A stretch of 38,049 bases of DNA from Enterococcus nangangensis (GCF_005405245.1 NZ_BJDR01000020.1:1-38049), one strand, 5' to 3'. Shown: positions 15,129 through 23,978, counted from the stretch's first letter. The notes: generated from the letters alone by a model not told the origin. Made by a program: numbers and translations.

Positions 15129-15854
15129 TTATTCTTCGCCGTCTAAATTAACATTATGGTAAACATTCTGTACGTCTTCATTGTCTTCCAAAACATCAAT
15201 CAGTTTTTCAAATTTTTCTAAGTCGTCGCCTTCAAGAGTGACTTCATTTTGGGGAATCATGGCGATTTCAGCGGCGGTAAATTCTTCATAACCGTTAGCT
15301 TTCAAGGTTTCTTGAATCGCAGAAAAGTCATTAGGTTCACCGTAAATCACGACTTGTTCGTCTTCTTGCACAACATCACGTACGTCAATGTCGGCTTCCA
15401 TCAATAATTCTAAAATTTCATCGGCGTCCCCTTTGGCTAAACCAATGATGGACGTGCTGTCAAACATATAAGCAACAGAACCTGTTACCCCCATGTTCCC
15501 GCCGTTTTTCCCGAAAGCTGCCCGTACATCAGCGGCAGTCCGATTCACGTTATTCGTGACCGCATCCACCACAATCATGGAGCCATTAGGACCAAAGCCT
15601 TCGTAACGTAATTCAGAATAATTTTCGTCAGCGGAGCCTTTTGCTTTTTCAATCGCCCGTTCAATGACGTGACGTGGCACGCTATTCATTTTAGCCCGTT
15701 CAATGGCGAAGTGTAATTTTTGGTTGGCTACTGGGTCGGGTGCTCCGGCCTTTGCTGCCATATAAATTTCGATGCCGAATTTGGCGTTAACGCGGCTGGC
15801 TTGTTTTTCTTTTTCAGCCTTTTTATCTTTAATATTGAACCATTTGCGTCCCAT
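15129..15854 (-). CDS. yebC: YebC/TACO1-family translation factor
   Basis: A 241-residue protein of full family length. The [17 protein letters not shown] opening and [15 protein letters not shown], together with [20 protein letters not shown], are diagnostic. The MGRKW start fits the YeeI/YeeN branch rather than MAGHS-type YebC. The family was long annotated as a transcription regulator; recent work on this branch supports relief of ribosome stalling at polyproline. ATG at 15854; AAGGG lies 11 bases upstream, inside a tiny upstream frame. It has its own promoter and a terminator, so it is probably monocistronic. Confidence 0.95.
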   Translation of the reverse strand: MGRKWFNIKDKKAEKEKQASRVNAKFGIEIYMAAKAGAPDPVANQKLHFAIERAKMNSVPRHVIERAIEKAKGSADENYSELRYEGFGPNGSMIVVDAVTNNVNRTAADVRAAFGKNGGNMGVTGSVAYMFDSTSIIGLAKGDADEILELLMEADIDVRDVVQEDEQVVIYGEPNDFSAIQETLKANGYEEFTAAEIAMIPQNEVTLEGDDLEKFEKLIDVLEDNEDVQNVYHNVNLDGEE

Positions 15855-15895
15855 GTTCTCACTTACCCTTCTTAATTTGTTCCATAATCCTTTTA

Positions 15896-15924
15896 ATTAT
15901 ACGTTTGAAATGCTGATTTGCAAA
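15896..15924 (-). promoter_or_regulatory. Promoter of yebC
   Basis: Minus-strand TTTGCA (15919-15924), 17 bases, TATAAT (15896-15901, perfect). Transcription should start only a few bases before the mini-frame at 15859-15885. Confidence 0.65.
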
Positions 15925-15940
15925 GTTTTTTTTGAAACTT

Positions 15941-17095
15941 TTAATCCATGCGCCACGGAATGCGACCCGTTATTTGTTCTGCCACCCCCGGCACTAATTG
16001 ATAGAGGGCATCTACCCGATTGCTTAAGGCCAAGATGTCATGATGCCGTTTTTCTTGTTTGGTAATGAGGGGCAAAGTAACTTCTTTTTTTATTTGACTT
16101 AAGTAGCGCTGCCCCACTTGGTTAAAACCTAAGACGCGCAAAAAATTAGGAGTGGTAGTCACTTCTGCTTGCGTCAGCTGCAACAAAACATAACTTAATA
16201 AGCGGGTCAAACGAACATAGCTATAGCGTTTGGTTTTTAATGCCTTCATCAAACTAGAAAAATCCGTTTGTGGCGTTATTTTTTTCAACAAGTTTTCCAG
16301 TCCTTCAGTCATTTGGTAAATCTTTTGTAACTGGTCTTCAGTCGCCACGGTTAATTGGTAATTTAAAAAAGGAAAAAAATCAGCCCAAGAAACTAGTGGC
16401 GTACTTTTTAAAGCAGCTAAAGTTTCCACTGGTACAAAAGGCGCTACGGCGGAAAAATCTTTTTGTAAAGCAGCTTGGCGAATACTCGTGGCTGAAGCAA
16501 ATTCTCCCGAAAGCTCCACTTCATGGTAGCCTGACCCAACACGGGTAATGGGTACTAAAGAAATTTCCGGTGCCAGCCGAGCCACCTCCCGCGCATAACT
16601 TAACGCTAATAAATGATTCGGCGTCGCCGCATCAAAGCCAGTGGTCACTCCCACCGCAGCGTAAGCCGCTTTCATTTGATTGGGAAAGCTCAAACCAGAA
16701 TGTTTTTCTTTGACTAGTGCTTCTTTTAGGTCCCTTTCGGTTGCTAAAAGTTCGCCACCTAGCTGCGCATAATCTAAAAGCGTATTCTCCGTCCCAAAAC
16801 ACAAAGAAGAAACTTTTAACGCCTTTAATAGGGTTACCGCACCACGCGCAAAAAAATCAGCACTTTGGAGGGCGTGTTGTACGGGAAGTTCCACGACTAA
16901 ATCACACCCATTGGCTAAAGCGATTTGCGCTCGCGTCCACTTATCAAGGATGGCAGGTTCTCCTCGTTGCAACCAGTTGCCACTCATCACCGCCACCACA
17001 CAGTCCGCGCCGCTTTTTTCCCGCGCTTTTTGCAAATGGTAACGATGCCCTAGGTGAAAAGGATTATACTCTACCACTACACCACAAGCTTTCAA
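15941..17095 (-). CDS. tmcAL: tRNA(Met) cytidine acetate ligase (YlbM)
   Basis: A 384-residue nucleotidyltransferase-fold protein. VEYNPFHLGHRYHL near the N-terminus is the HxGH nucleotide site, followed by MSGNWLQRGEPAILDKW and FGTE, all features of TmcAL. It makes N4-acetylcytidine at the wobble base of elongator tRNA-Met using acetate and ATP. The frame runs open to 17269 inside the next gene, but TTG at 17095 has AAGGAG eight bases upstream and gives the conserved MKACGVVVEYNPF start. It follows the yqeG-to-yqeM operon, separated by a hairpin. Confidence 0.92.
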   Translation of the reverse strand: MKACGVVVEYNPFHLGHRYHLQKAREKSGADCVVAVMSGNWLQRGEPAILDKWTRAQIALANGCDLVVELPVQHALQSADFFARGAVTLLKALKVSSLCFGTENTLLDYAQLGGELLATERDLKEALVKEKHSGLSFPNQMKAAYAAVGVTTGFDAATPNHLLALSYAREVARLAPEISLVPITRVGSGYHEVELSGEFASATSIRQAALQKDFSAVAPFVPVETLAALKSTPLVSWADFFPFLNYQLTVATEDQLQKIYQMTEGLENLLKKITPQTDFSSLMKALKTKRYSYVRLTRLLSYVLLQLTQAEVTTTPNFLRVLGFNQVGQRYLSQIKKEVTLPLITKQEKRHHDILALSNRVDALYQLVPGVAEQITGRIPWRMD

Positions 17096-17130
17096 TGGAA
17101 AAACTCCTTCCAGATTATTGATAACTTGAT

Positions 17131-17171
17131 AAAAGGAGAGGATGACAAAACTTTTGTCACACTCTCCTTTT
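17131..17171 (-). terminator. Hairpin between yqeM and tmcAL
   Basis: A 10-base outer stem (17131-17140 with 17162-17171) plus an inner TGACAAAA/TTTTGTCA arm, starting at the yqeM stop codon. The minus-strand T tract is short, so read-through into tmcAL is likely. Confidence 0.65.
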
Positions 17172-17906
17172 TTATTCTTTATGGGCGACAAAAAACCAAC
17201 GGGCGGTATCTTCTTGCGGCGCGTCTTCTGTAAAATCCCCAAAGACTTCGACCCGCGTAAAGCCCGCATTTTCCAACAAGCGTAAATATTCCGGTAAAGG
17301 ATAGGTGCGCTCTTGATGCAATTCGTCTTTTCTTAAGAATAAGTCCTCTTCCCCTTCTTTTACAAAAAAGGTTAAATAGTGCTCCACGGAATAAGGTGCA
17401 TCTCCTGGGTAACTGTCCCATAAAAAGGCGAAGTCTTCTGTTTGATCATGGAAAGAGTAATCTTTAAAGCCCTCTTCCACTTGATAAATGGAGTGGACAT
17501 CAAAAATGAAGGTCCCTTCCTCTTTTAAAACTTGGAAGACTTCGTCAAAAGTTTGTTGGACATCTTGAGCATTGGCTAAATAGCAGAGAGAATCCGAGTA
17601 ACAAGTTACCGCGTCATAATGACCGATGTCTTTCAAGTCCCGCATATCCCCAGCAATTAAGTTTAAAGAAACGTCAGCTTCTTGTGCTTTTCTGTCAGCC
17701 ATCGCCAACATTTCTTCTGAAAGGTCTAAGCCGGAAACTTGAAATTTATCCGCCAGAAGAAGGGCTAAATCCCCCGTACCACAAGCTAACTCTAAGACTT
17801 CCATTGTCGTTTGCGGCAAATGTTTGAGGGTAAACTCTTCCCACTTTTCATATAAGCTATCGTCCATGATGGTGTCATAAACACTAGCAAAAGTTTCGTA
17901 ATTCAT
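17172..17906 (-). CDS. yqeM: Class I SAM-dependent methyltransferase (YqeM)
   Basis: A 244-residue Rossmann methyltransferase. Motif I is VLELACGTGDLALLLA (about 37-52), motif II SGLDLSEEML, with the GDMRDL acidic loop after it. Position after rsfS matches yqeM of Bacillus and relatives; the substrate is not established. Its ATG overlaps the rsfS stop as TAATG, so translation is coupled. Likely a member of the ribosome-assembly operon by context. Confidence 0.9.
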   Translation of the reverse strand: MNYETFASVYDTIMDDSLYEKWEEFTLKHLPQTTMEVLELACGTGDLALLLADKFQVSGLDLSEEMLAMADRKAQEADVSLNLIAGDMRDLKDIGHYDAVTCYSDSLCYLANAQDVQQTFDEVFQVLKEEGTFIFDVHSIYQVEEGFKDYSFHDQTEDFAFLWDSYPGDAPYSVEHYLTFFVKEGEEDLFLRKDELHQERTYPLPEYLRLLENAGFTRVEVFGDFTEDAPQEDTARWFFVAHKE

Positions 17907-18265
17907 TAGTCATCAATCCAATTGGTGAGGTCTACTAACGGTGCATCAGACCATAATTTTTCTAAATTGTAAAAACTGCGTTCGCTTTCAGTAAAGACGT
18001 GGACGATCACATCGCCTAAGTCGATTAAAATCCATTTGCCGCCTTCTTTACCTTCAATCCGTTTAACGGTATAACCTGCTTTTTCTACTTCATCTTCCAC
18101 CGCATCTACAATGGCTTTCAATTGGCGTTCAGAACCGCCGTGGCAAATCACAAAGTAATCGGCTAATAAAGAAACATTTTGGACATCTAAAGCTAAAATA
18201 TCTTCAGCTCGTTTGCTGTCACAAGCTTTGACAGCAATTTCTAGTAATTCTTGACTATTTTTCAT
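17906..18265 (-). CDS. rsfS: Ribosomal silencing factor RsfS
   Basis: A 119-residue DUF143/Iojap protein. The conserved ADYFVICHGGSERQLKAIVD and GKWILIDLGDVIVHVF segments are clear. It binds L14 on the large subunit and blocks subunit joining, saving energy in starvation. AGGAGG precedes the ATG; it lies eight bases after yqeK and overlaps yqeM by one base. Confidence 0.96.
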   Translation of the reverse strand: MKNSQELLEIAVKACDSKRAEDILALDVQNVSLLADYFVICHGGSERQLKAIVDAVEDEVEKAGYTVKRIEGKEGGKWILIDLGDVIVHVFTESERSFYNLEKLWSDAPLVDLTNWIDD

Positions 18266-18273
18266 AAATCCTC

Positions 18274-18864
18274 CTAAGGTTTGGCTACGTAAGCATTATA
18301 AGTGGCAAGAGCTAAAGGATAAATGCTCTTTTTATTTTCCATTAAGTACAACAAAGTATGTTGGGTTTCAAAAGCGACAGCAGCATCTAAATTCTCAGCA
18401 GCCACCTGACGCGCTTTTTCTACGCCAGGGAAATGACGATTTTCTTCAATGTAGTCGGCCACGTAAAGAATCTTGGCAAGCGTGCTCATTTTTTGGTCGC
18501 CAGTAGTGTGCACCGCAATCGCTTTTAAAATTTCAGGATCCTCAATACCTAATTCTTCGGCAACAAAATATTGGCCCACCATGCCATGCCAAATATTATT
18601 GTTCCAATTTTTCAAATCAGGATCTAATTTTTTCTTGTCAATCATGGCCAGAAAATCAGCATCACTACGTTCTTTGGCATAATCATGGGTTAATGCCGCT
18701 AGACTAGCTTTAGTTAAATCGCAATTATTTTTTTTAGCTAAGGTCAAGGCAGCCTTTTCGACCCCTAAGACGTGGGTAAAACGCTTTTGAGACATTTGAC
18801 TGGCAATTTTTTTTAGCAACGCATCGCGGGTAAAACCATATTGCGGATAATCAATGTTTTCCAT
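18274..18864 (-). CDS. yqeK: HD-domain symmetrical Ap4A hydrolase YqeK
   Basis: A 196-residue HD-superfamily enzyme. The metal ligands appear as the His of RFTHVLGVE, the ALTHDYAKE HD pair, and the later His in NIWHGMVG and AVHTTG, with the final Asp in ILYVADYIE. YqeK enzymes split diadenosine tetraphosphate into two ADP. It overlaps nadD by 14 bases, the conserved pairing in Firmicutes. Confidence 0.94.
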   Translation of the reverse strand: MENIDYPQYGFTRDALLKKIASQMSQKRFTHVLGVEKAALTLAKKNNCDLTKASLAALTHDYAKERSDADFLAMIDKKKLDPDLKNWNNNIWHGMVGQYFVAEELGIEDPEILKAIAVHTTGDQKMSTLAKILYVADYIEENRHFPGVEKARQVAAENLDAAVAFETQHTLLYLMENKKSIYPLALATYNAYVAKP

Positions 18865-19495
18865 CTTGGTACAGCCCCTTTTCTACAATATAGTGTAGCA
18901 CACTTTCTGGTAAGAGGTAGCGAGGGGACTGTCCTAAGGCGATTTTTTGGCGAATCAAAGAAGAAGAAATATCTAATTGCGGCACATCCACATAAATAAT
19001 CGGGTATGGGCTAGTACGTTGATAATGAGGACGATTGACCCCCACAAAATGTACCAGTTGAACCAACTCTTCAATATCCTTCCATTTAGGCAAGTACTCT
19101 ACCATATCGCCACCAATAATAAAATAATATTCTCGCTCAGGATAACGGGCCTGTAACTCTTTAATGGTCTCAATAGTGAAACTTTTTCCCCCGCGTAAAA
19201 TTTCACACGGCTCAATGCCAAATTGCGGATTATCGCCAATGGCTAGTTTTAACATTGCTAAGCGTTCTTTAGGATTAATCGTTTCTTTATGATCCACATG
19301 AGGGGGTAAAAAACTAGGTAGAAAGTCCACCCGTTCCAGTTGTAAGGTCTCTAGGACACTTTGGGCGGCAGCTAAATGACCCAAGTGCACCGGATTAAAA
19401 TTGCCGCCTAAAAGTCCAATTGCTTCTTTGCGACTAAAGAGTTCAACTTCTGGCGCCAATTTAATTTGGGGCGGCGCAACAGTCTTCACGTTCAC
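18851..19495 (-). CDS. nadD: Nicotinate-nucleotide adenylyltransferase
   Basis: A 214-residue enzyme of NAD synthesis that joins nicotinate mononucleotide with ATP. GLLGGNFNPVHLGHL (about 27-41) is the nucleotide-binding motif and ISSSLIRQKI the C-terminal ISxxxIR motif. It starts at GTG with AAGGAGG about eight bases upstream. An extra 20 or so residues precede the usual start of the domain; they are soluble and could also mean a slightly later start, but no better ribosome site is present. It overlaps yqeK by 14 bases. Confidence 0.95.
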   Translation of the reverse strand: MNVKTVAPPQIKLAPEVELFSRKEAIGLLGGNFNPVHLGHLAAAQSVLETLQLERVDFLPSFLPPHVDHKETINPKERLAMLKLAIGDNPQFGIEPCEILRGGKSFTIETIKELQARYPEREYYFIIGGDMVEYLPKWKDIEELVQLVHFVGVNRPHYQRTSPYPIIYVDVPQLDISSSLIRQKIALGQSPRYLLPESVLHYIVEKGLYQDGKH

Positions 19496-19515
19496 GGCTA
19501 AACCCTCCTTACACT

Positions 19516-19833
19516 TTATTTCCCTAAGGCAAAAACTTTTGGGGATATTTTCCGATATTTTTCTTTTGGTGCTACTTTAAATAAAACCAAAACTTTACCA
19601 ATAATTTGTACCACTTCACAATCAATTGTGTTTTGTAAAGTTTCAGCTACTTCTCCTGGTGTCAAATCGGTATTTTGTAATAAATTAATTTTAATGAGCT
19701 CTCTTTTGGCTAAAGCTTCGTCAATTTGTTTTAACATTTCTTCATTGACGCCCCCTTTACCTACTTGAAAAAGGGGATTTAAGTGGTGAGCTTGCGCTCT
19801 TAAATAACGTTTTTGTTTTCCTTTTAATTCCAT
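19516..19833 (-). CDS. yhbY: YhbY/YqeI CRS1-YhbY (CRM) RNA-binding protein
   Basis: A 105-residue KH-like RNA-binding domain. LKGKQKRYLRAQAHHLNPLFQVGKGGV and the RELIKINLLQN strand carry the GxxG-type CRM signature. It associates with pre-50S particles. The frame is open to 19890 across the yqeH end, but ATG at 19833 has AAGGAG six bases before it and leaves a 10-base gap to yqeH. Confidence 0.95.
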   Translation of the reverse strand: MELKGKQKRYLRAQAHHLNPLFQVGKGGVNEEMLKQIDEALAKRELIKINLLQNTDLTPGEVAETLQNTIDCEVVQIIGKVLVLFKVAPKEKYRKISPKVFALGK

Positions 19834-19843
19834 AATTTTCTCC

Positions 19844-20956
19844 TTAAATAATCGCTTGGCGCACCATAACCGCGATTCCTTGTGGTGCATAAGCGGTAAC
19901 TTGACAAGGCCCTTTCACCGTAATAAAGCCTAAACCTGAAAAGACAATATCGCTTTTTTCTGTAATCTTGAAGGTCTGCGGGTGCAGTGGTGGTAAGACT
20001 GCTGCCCGGTCTTTACCTAGTGGTGGCATTAAAAGTTCGCCACAATGCTGCGCGTAAAATTCGTCGCTGCCGCTGGTTTTCCGCCGATGAATGTCTAAAC
20101 CATTGGCAAAGTAACAGGTGACACTTGCTTTTTCCTTCGTTACAAAGTCAAAACGAGCTAAGCCCCCCATGAACAGCGTTTGTTCACTTTGCAGCTGATA
20201 GGTCCGGGCTTTAATTTCTTTTAAAGGCGTAATACTCTTTAATTCTTCTGGCTCTAACAAATGAGCCATTTGATGGCGATGAATAATTCCTGGGGTATCC
20301 ACAATGTAATGGCCGTCATCAATGGGAATTTCAATTTTATCCAGCGTAGTTCCTGGGAAACGGGAAGTCGTGATGACTTCTTGCATCCCGGCTGTTTGTT
20401 TAATGATGCCATTAATCAAAGAAGATTTTCCCACATTGGTAACCCCGACTACGTAGACATCTTTTTGCTGACGATATTTTTCAATTTTAGTTAGGAGCTC
20501 CATAATACTGGGAACTTTTTGACTCGTTGTCAAAAGCACGTCTACCGGACGTAAACCAGCTTTATGAGCTTGTTGCAACAACCAATTTTTTAGTTTTTTC
20601 AAGTTGGTAGATTTCGGTAATAAATCCACTTTGTTGGCAACTAGTAGTACGGGATTGTCCCCGACAAAACGATGTAAACCGGGAATCAAAGAGCCATTAA
20701 AATCAAAAATATCCACCATGTTAACAATCAAGGCTTCCACATTACGAATTTCATTTAACAAGTGTAAGAAATCATCATCAGTTAAACTCACATCGGCAAT
20801 TTCATTATAATGACGCAAACGGAAACAGCGTTGACAATACAGTTGTTCTTCAGCTAAGCCTTTTTCTAAAGCACCTTGTGGCGTATAGCCTAATGCTTTC
20901 GGGTCGGTGGTTTGAATCTTCGCCCCACACCCAATACAAAATAATTCTTCAGTCAC
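19844..20956 (-). CDS. yqeH: Circularly permuted ribosome-assembly GTPase YqeH
   Basis: A 370-residue GTPase needed for 30S assembly. An N-terminal zinc finger (CIGCG near 7-11, CQRC near 41-44) precedes the permuted motifs: G4 NKVD (about 108), then G1 GVTNVGKSS (about 170), then G3 DTPG. The C-terminal domain is of the YqeH/NOA1 type. It starts at GTG directly after the yqeG TAA, with AAAGGA inside the yqeG end. Confidence 0.97.
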   Translation of the reverse strand: MTEELFCIGCGAKIQTTDPKALGYTPQGALEKGLAEEQLYCQRCFRLRHYNEIADVSLTDDDFLHLLNEIRNVEALIVNMVDIFDFNGSLIPGLHRFVGDNPVLLVANKVDLLPKSTNLKKLKNWLLQQAHKAGLRPVDVLLTTSQKVPSIMELLTKIEKYRQQKDVYVVGVTNVGKSSLINGIIKQTAGMQEVITTSRFPGTTLDKIEIPIDDGHYIVDTPGIIHRHQMAHLLEPEELKSITPLKEIKARTYQLQSEQTLFMGGLARFDFVTKEKASVTCYFANGLDIHRRKTSGSDEFYAQHCGELLMPPLGKDRAAVLPPLHPQTFKITEKSDIVFSGLGFITVKGPCQVTAYAPQGIAVMVRQAII

Positions 20957-21478
20957 TTAAGTTAATTTCCTTTCCCATCTAATTCCTGTTGGAAACAATT
21001 TATTTTTGACGACTTTTTCCATGGCCCGATTAAATTTGGTATTCCAAGCATCACTAGTAACAAGCGGCCGCACTAAAATAGAACGAATGCCAAAGCTATT
21101 AGCGGCTTTAATATCCGTCATAAGTTGGTCGCCCACCATCACGAGATTTTCTTTAGGAATTCCCAACTTTTTTTGTGCTTCATGTAAACCGCGGGTAAAA
21201 GGTTTCAAAGCCCGCGCTACATAAGACAAGCCCAAGTGCGTCACCACACGATCAATACGGCTCGCTTTATTATTGGAAACCACCATCACGGGAATGTCAA
21301 AAGCCCGCATCTCTTTAATCCATTTTCTCAGCTCTGGTGTGCCATCGGGATTATTCCAAGCCACTAAGGTGTTATCTAAATCCACTAAAATACCTTGAAT
21401 ATTTTGCTGATGCAAATCTTTAATGTCTAAGGCATATAGCGCTTCAACAGTCCAAGTCGGACGAAAACTTTGAAACAT
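20957..21478 (-). CDS. yqeG: YqeG family HAD-IIIA phosphatase
   Basis: A 173-residue HAD phosphatase. Motif I is DLDNTLVAW (about 37-45), motif II VVSNNKASR, and motif III GDQLMTDIKAANSFG. Always first in the yqeG-yqeH operon of Firmicutes; homologues resemble phosphatidylglycerophosphatases, but the substrate is not fixed. ATG has AAAGGAG upstream. The leader of about 65 bases holds a terminator-like hairpin, which would control the whole operon. Confidence 0.94.
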   Translation of the reverse strand: MFQSFRPTWTVEALYALDIKDLHQQNIQGILVDLDNTLVAWNNPDGTPELRKWIKEMRAFDIPVMVVSNNKASRIDRVVTHLGLSYVARALKPFTRGLHEAQKKLGIPKENLVMVGDQLMTDIKAANSFGIRSILVRPLVTSDAWNTKFNRAMEKVVKNKLFPTGIRWERKLT

Positions 21479-21502
21479 GTACTTCTCCTTTACTTGCCCT
21501 TT

Positions 21503-21536
21503 AAAAAAATAGTGAGGGTTCCAGTTTGCCCCTCAC
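21503..21536 (-). terminator. Attenuator-like terminator in the yqeG leader
   Basis: A perfect 7-base GC stem, GTGAGGG with CCCTCAC (21530-21536 with 21512-21518), is followed on the minus strand by T, A and seven T (21503-21509). It lies between the -10 box and the yqeG ATG, not after a gene: no plus-strand gene ends here. That places it as a leader attenuator for the seven-gene operon. Confidence 0.65.
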
Positions 21537-21549
21537 CTTCTGCCTTCCT

Positions 21550-21555
21550 ATTATA
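21550..21555 (-). promoter_or_regulatory. -10 box of the yqeG operon
   Basis: A perfect minus-strand TATAAT, about 70 bases before the yqeG ATG. The -35 region is poor (TGTAAA at 17 bases). Confidence 0.5.
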
Positions 21556-21681
21556 AAGGAAAACTCGTTTTTTTTACAGTTCTTTTCATAAGGAATTGCC
21601 GCCGAAAAAAAATAATGCTATGCTAACGTTGCTTTTAAGATTATTTCACCTAAAAATTAAGTACACTGCTAAGGAGTTCTT

Positions 21682-22314
21682 ATGAAATTTCTAAAAAAAT
21701 ATTACCCGTATTTCCTACTTGGCGGCACCCTCAGCGATTTTTTAATGCCCTATCTTTTGGGCTTTTTCGTGCCACATTATCACCACCTCACCCAACTCAT
21801 TAGTTACCTAGGCGAAAAAAAATCCCCCGTAGCTGAGGCAGCCAATGTTTGGTCAGTAGTCTCGGGATGTCTACTCATCATTGGTGCTTTAGGTTCCTAC
21901 TTCGCTTTAAGAAAAGTTCAAAAATTGAGTGCTATCTTATTTAGCAGTGCAATCACTTTATTTGCTTTAGGAGATTGTATTATTAATGGCTTATTTACCG
22001 TGAGTCACGAGCATCCCCTCATTACTGCCGTACACGATGCAGGATCTGGTGTCGGTTTTATTGCGCTCCTCGTAGCTCCTTTAATTTTAAGTTATTACTA
22101 CCAAATGCAACAACAAAAAAGCCAACGCAATCATTACTTTGGCTACTTTTTAGTTGCCGCTTTCTTTAATCTCCTTTACGCTGCTCCTCATCTCTCTTTT
22201 TTACGAGAAACTTTTTTAACCCAGCACCGCGGACTATGGCAACGACTGGCGCTGTTTACTATGTATCTTCCCGTTTTTATCTTCGCCTACCAAAAACAGC
22301 AAAAGCGCAGCTGA
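21682..22314 (+). CDS. DUF998-like integral membrane protein
   Basis: A 210-residue protein with about six hydrophobic segments. A polar loop with SYLGEKKSPVAEAANVWSV after the first helix and a VHDAGSGVGFIALL helix fit the DUF998 pattern. Function is not known. AAGGAG precedes the ATG, with a possible TTGCCG-17-TATGCT promoter at 21596-21624. Monocistronic and closed by a terminator that starts within its last codons. Confidence 0.75.
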   Translation: MKFLKKYYPYFLLGGTLSDFLMPYLLGFFVPHYHHLTQLISYLGEKKSPVAEAANVWSVVSGCLLIIGALGSYFALRKVQKLSAILFSSAITLFALGDCIINGLFTVSHEHPLITAVHDAGSGVGFIALLVAPLILSYYYQMQQQKSQRNHYFGYFLVAAFFNLLYAAPHLSFLRETFLTQHRGLWQRLALFTMYLPVFIFAYQKQQKRS

Positions 22315-22339
22315 ATTTTTTCAGCCGCGCTTTACTTTT
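22302..22339. terminator. Terminator between the DUF998 and amylase genes
   Basis: A 13-base stem with one mismatch (22302-22314 with 22321-22333) then a T-rich tract. It lies between convergent genes and overlaps the DUF998 stop. Confidence 0.75.
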
Positions 22340-23802
22340 TACATTAAGCGTTCCAAAGTTTCTTCGTTAACCCAGACAGAGATGGAACCATCTTTTACCG
22401 GAAAAACACCTTGACCCTCGTCATCAATCGTCACCGTTTCCTCACAGTTGCCTAAAGCATCGCGGAAAATTTCGCCTGCGTGAATCGCCGACATAGTCAT
22501 CTCTTTTGTGCCCCCTTGACGATTCGTCATAACCACTGCGAAACCAGAATGAGGTTTCCGCAACGTTCCTGTGCGCGTCCAGCCAATAATATCTTCGTGA
22601 TCTAAGTAATCCACCTCCGGACCATCCGCCAAAAGACGGCGAATTTTTAAAAGCATTGCTAACTGCGGTCCTACTGGATCAATTTTTTCGGTGGGAATTC
22701 CAAACAAGTCCCCATAAAAAACCATAGGGGTTCCTTGGCGCCGCAGTAAAATTGCTGCATAAGCTTGTACTTTAAACCAACCTTCAATCCACGACTCTAA
22801 AGACTGCCCTTTTTGAGTATCGTGATTGTCGACAAAAGTCGTCGCAAAATCTGGACGAGCATCCACCAGCGTTCCTTGAAATAAATTGCGCATATCGTAA
22901 CTTCCCATGGAATCAGAAGCAGCTAGCAAATGATAATGGAGAGGCACATCAAATAAATCAAAAATACTTCCCGAGGCATCTAAATAGTCCACCAAAGTAT
23001 CCAACTCATTACTCCAGTACTCCGCTACCACATACATTTCCTTATCGGGTATATTTTCAGCGACCCGTTGTTTCAACCAATCAATCCAAAAATTAAAGCG
23101 CATATGTTTCACTGCATCGAGGCGATAACCATCAACTTGCGTTAACGCTTGGTACCATTTGCCCCAACGATTTAAATTCGCCACGGTTTCTGGATTACTT
23201 AAGTCAAGATCGGCCCCCATCAGATAATCAAAATTGCCTTTTTCTTCGTCCACATCAGCCCACTCTTTCCCTTTAAAAGCAAAGATGGCGTGTTGCTTTT
23301 GACGCGAGTCATAATCTACTCCTTTAAAATTTTTCCACGTCCATTGGTAGTCATCGTATTTTCCCTGACGCCCAGGAAAAGTAAATTTAGACCACGCTTC
23401 AATCTGTTCTTCTCCGGAGATTTCTTTATTGCGATTATTTTCATCATAAGCCACCGCTTCGACGACTTCCGTTTCATCGGCACCTAAAAAATGATTTAAG
23501 ACAACATCCGCGTAGACTTCCATCTCTAAAGCGTGAAAGGTGTCGATACATTTTAAATATTCTTCTTTGGTCCCATACTTTGTCGGAACCGTTCCTTTCT
23601 GGTCAAATTCCCCCAAGTCATATAAATCGTACGTGCCGTAACCAACGTCATTAATTCCCGCTGCCCCTTTATAAGCTGGTGGCAGCCAAACCCCGGTAAA
23701 GCCTAACATTTTTAATTGTGGGGCAATTTCCGTTAAGTGGCGCCAGTGGCTGCCATCTGCGGGGAGTTCCCATTGAAATGCTTGCAACAATGTCTTAGTC
23801 AT
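22339..23802 (-). CDS. Cytoplasmic alpha-amylase, GH13
   Basis: A 487-residue GH13 enzyme of the AmyA (GH13_5) type. The four conserved regions are DVVLNH, GYRLDAVKH with nucleophile Asp229, VAEYW with acid/base Glu261, and FVDNHD with Asp328. No signal peptide is present, so it acts on internal alpha-1,4-glucans or imported maltodextrins. ATG has AAGGAGG seven bases upstream; an extended -10 (TGC-TAAAAT, 23842-23847) is the likely promoter. I looked for a CcpA site and found none convincing. Confidence 0.95.
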   Translation of the reverse strand: MTKTLLQAFQWELPADGSHWRHLTEIAPQLKMLGFTGVWLPPAYKGAAGINDVGYGTYDLYDLGEFDQKGTVPTKYGTKEEYLKCIDTFHALEMEVYADVVLNHFLGADETEVVEAVAYDENNRNKEISGEEQIEAWSKFTFPGRQGKYDDYQWTWKNFKGVDYDSRQKQHAIFAFKGKEWADVDEEKGNFDYLMGADLDLSNPETVANLNRWGKWYQALTQVDGYRLDAVKHMRFNFWIDWLKQRVAENIPDKEMYVVAEYWSNELDTLVDYLDASGSIFDLFDVPLHYHLLAASDSMGSYDMRNLFQGTLVDARPDFATTFVDNHDTQKGQSLESWIEGWFKVQAYAAILLRRQGTPMVFYGDLFGIPTEKIDPVGPQLAMLLKIRRLLADGPEVDYLDHEDIIGWTRTGTLRKPHSGFAVVMTNRQGGTKEMTMSAIHAGEIFRDALGNCEETVTIDDEGQGVFPVKDGSISVWVNEETLERLM

Positions 23803-23978
23803 AAACGAACCTCCTTTCTTCTATTCAACCGTGAAATCCTAATTTTAGCAAAAGAAAACCTTTCAAAAACTTTCTGTGGTTTACGATTTACTAGTACAAA
23901 GACATTAATCGTTACCCTAAAAAATACTCCTCATGTTTTACAACCATTGCCATCAAGCTCATTGAAAAATTGCATCTC

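Noticed and set aside
15925-15945. AAAGTTT/AAACTTT hairpin as tmcAL terminator
   Set aside because: Only AT pairs and no T run on the minus strand, so not convincing.
15941-17269. Longer tmcAL reading frame starting inside yqeM
   Set aside because: It would overlap yqeM by 98 bases and lacks a ribosome site; TTG at 17095 is well placed and gives the conserved N-terminus.
23803-23978. CcpA (cre) site upstream of the amylase gene
   Set aside because: TTCAACCGTGAAAT and TGAAAGGTTTTCTT were compared with the cre consensus; both miss several fixed positions.
23905-23978. A 13-codon minus-strand frame (MAMVVKHEEYFLG) before the amylase gene
   Set aside because: No ribosome site and no terminator or antiterminator linked to it; upstream of the likely promoter.
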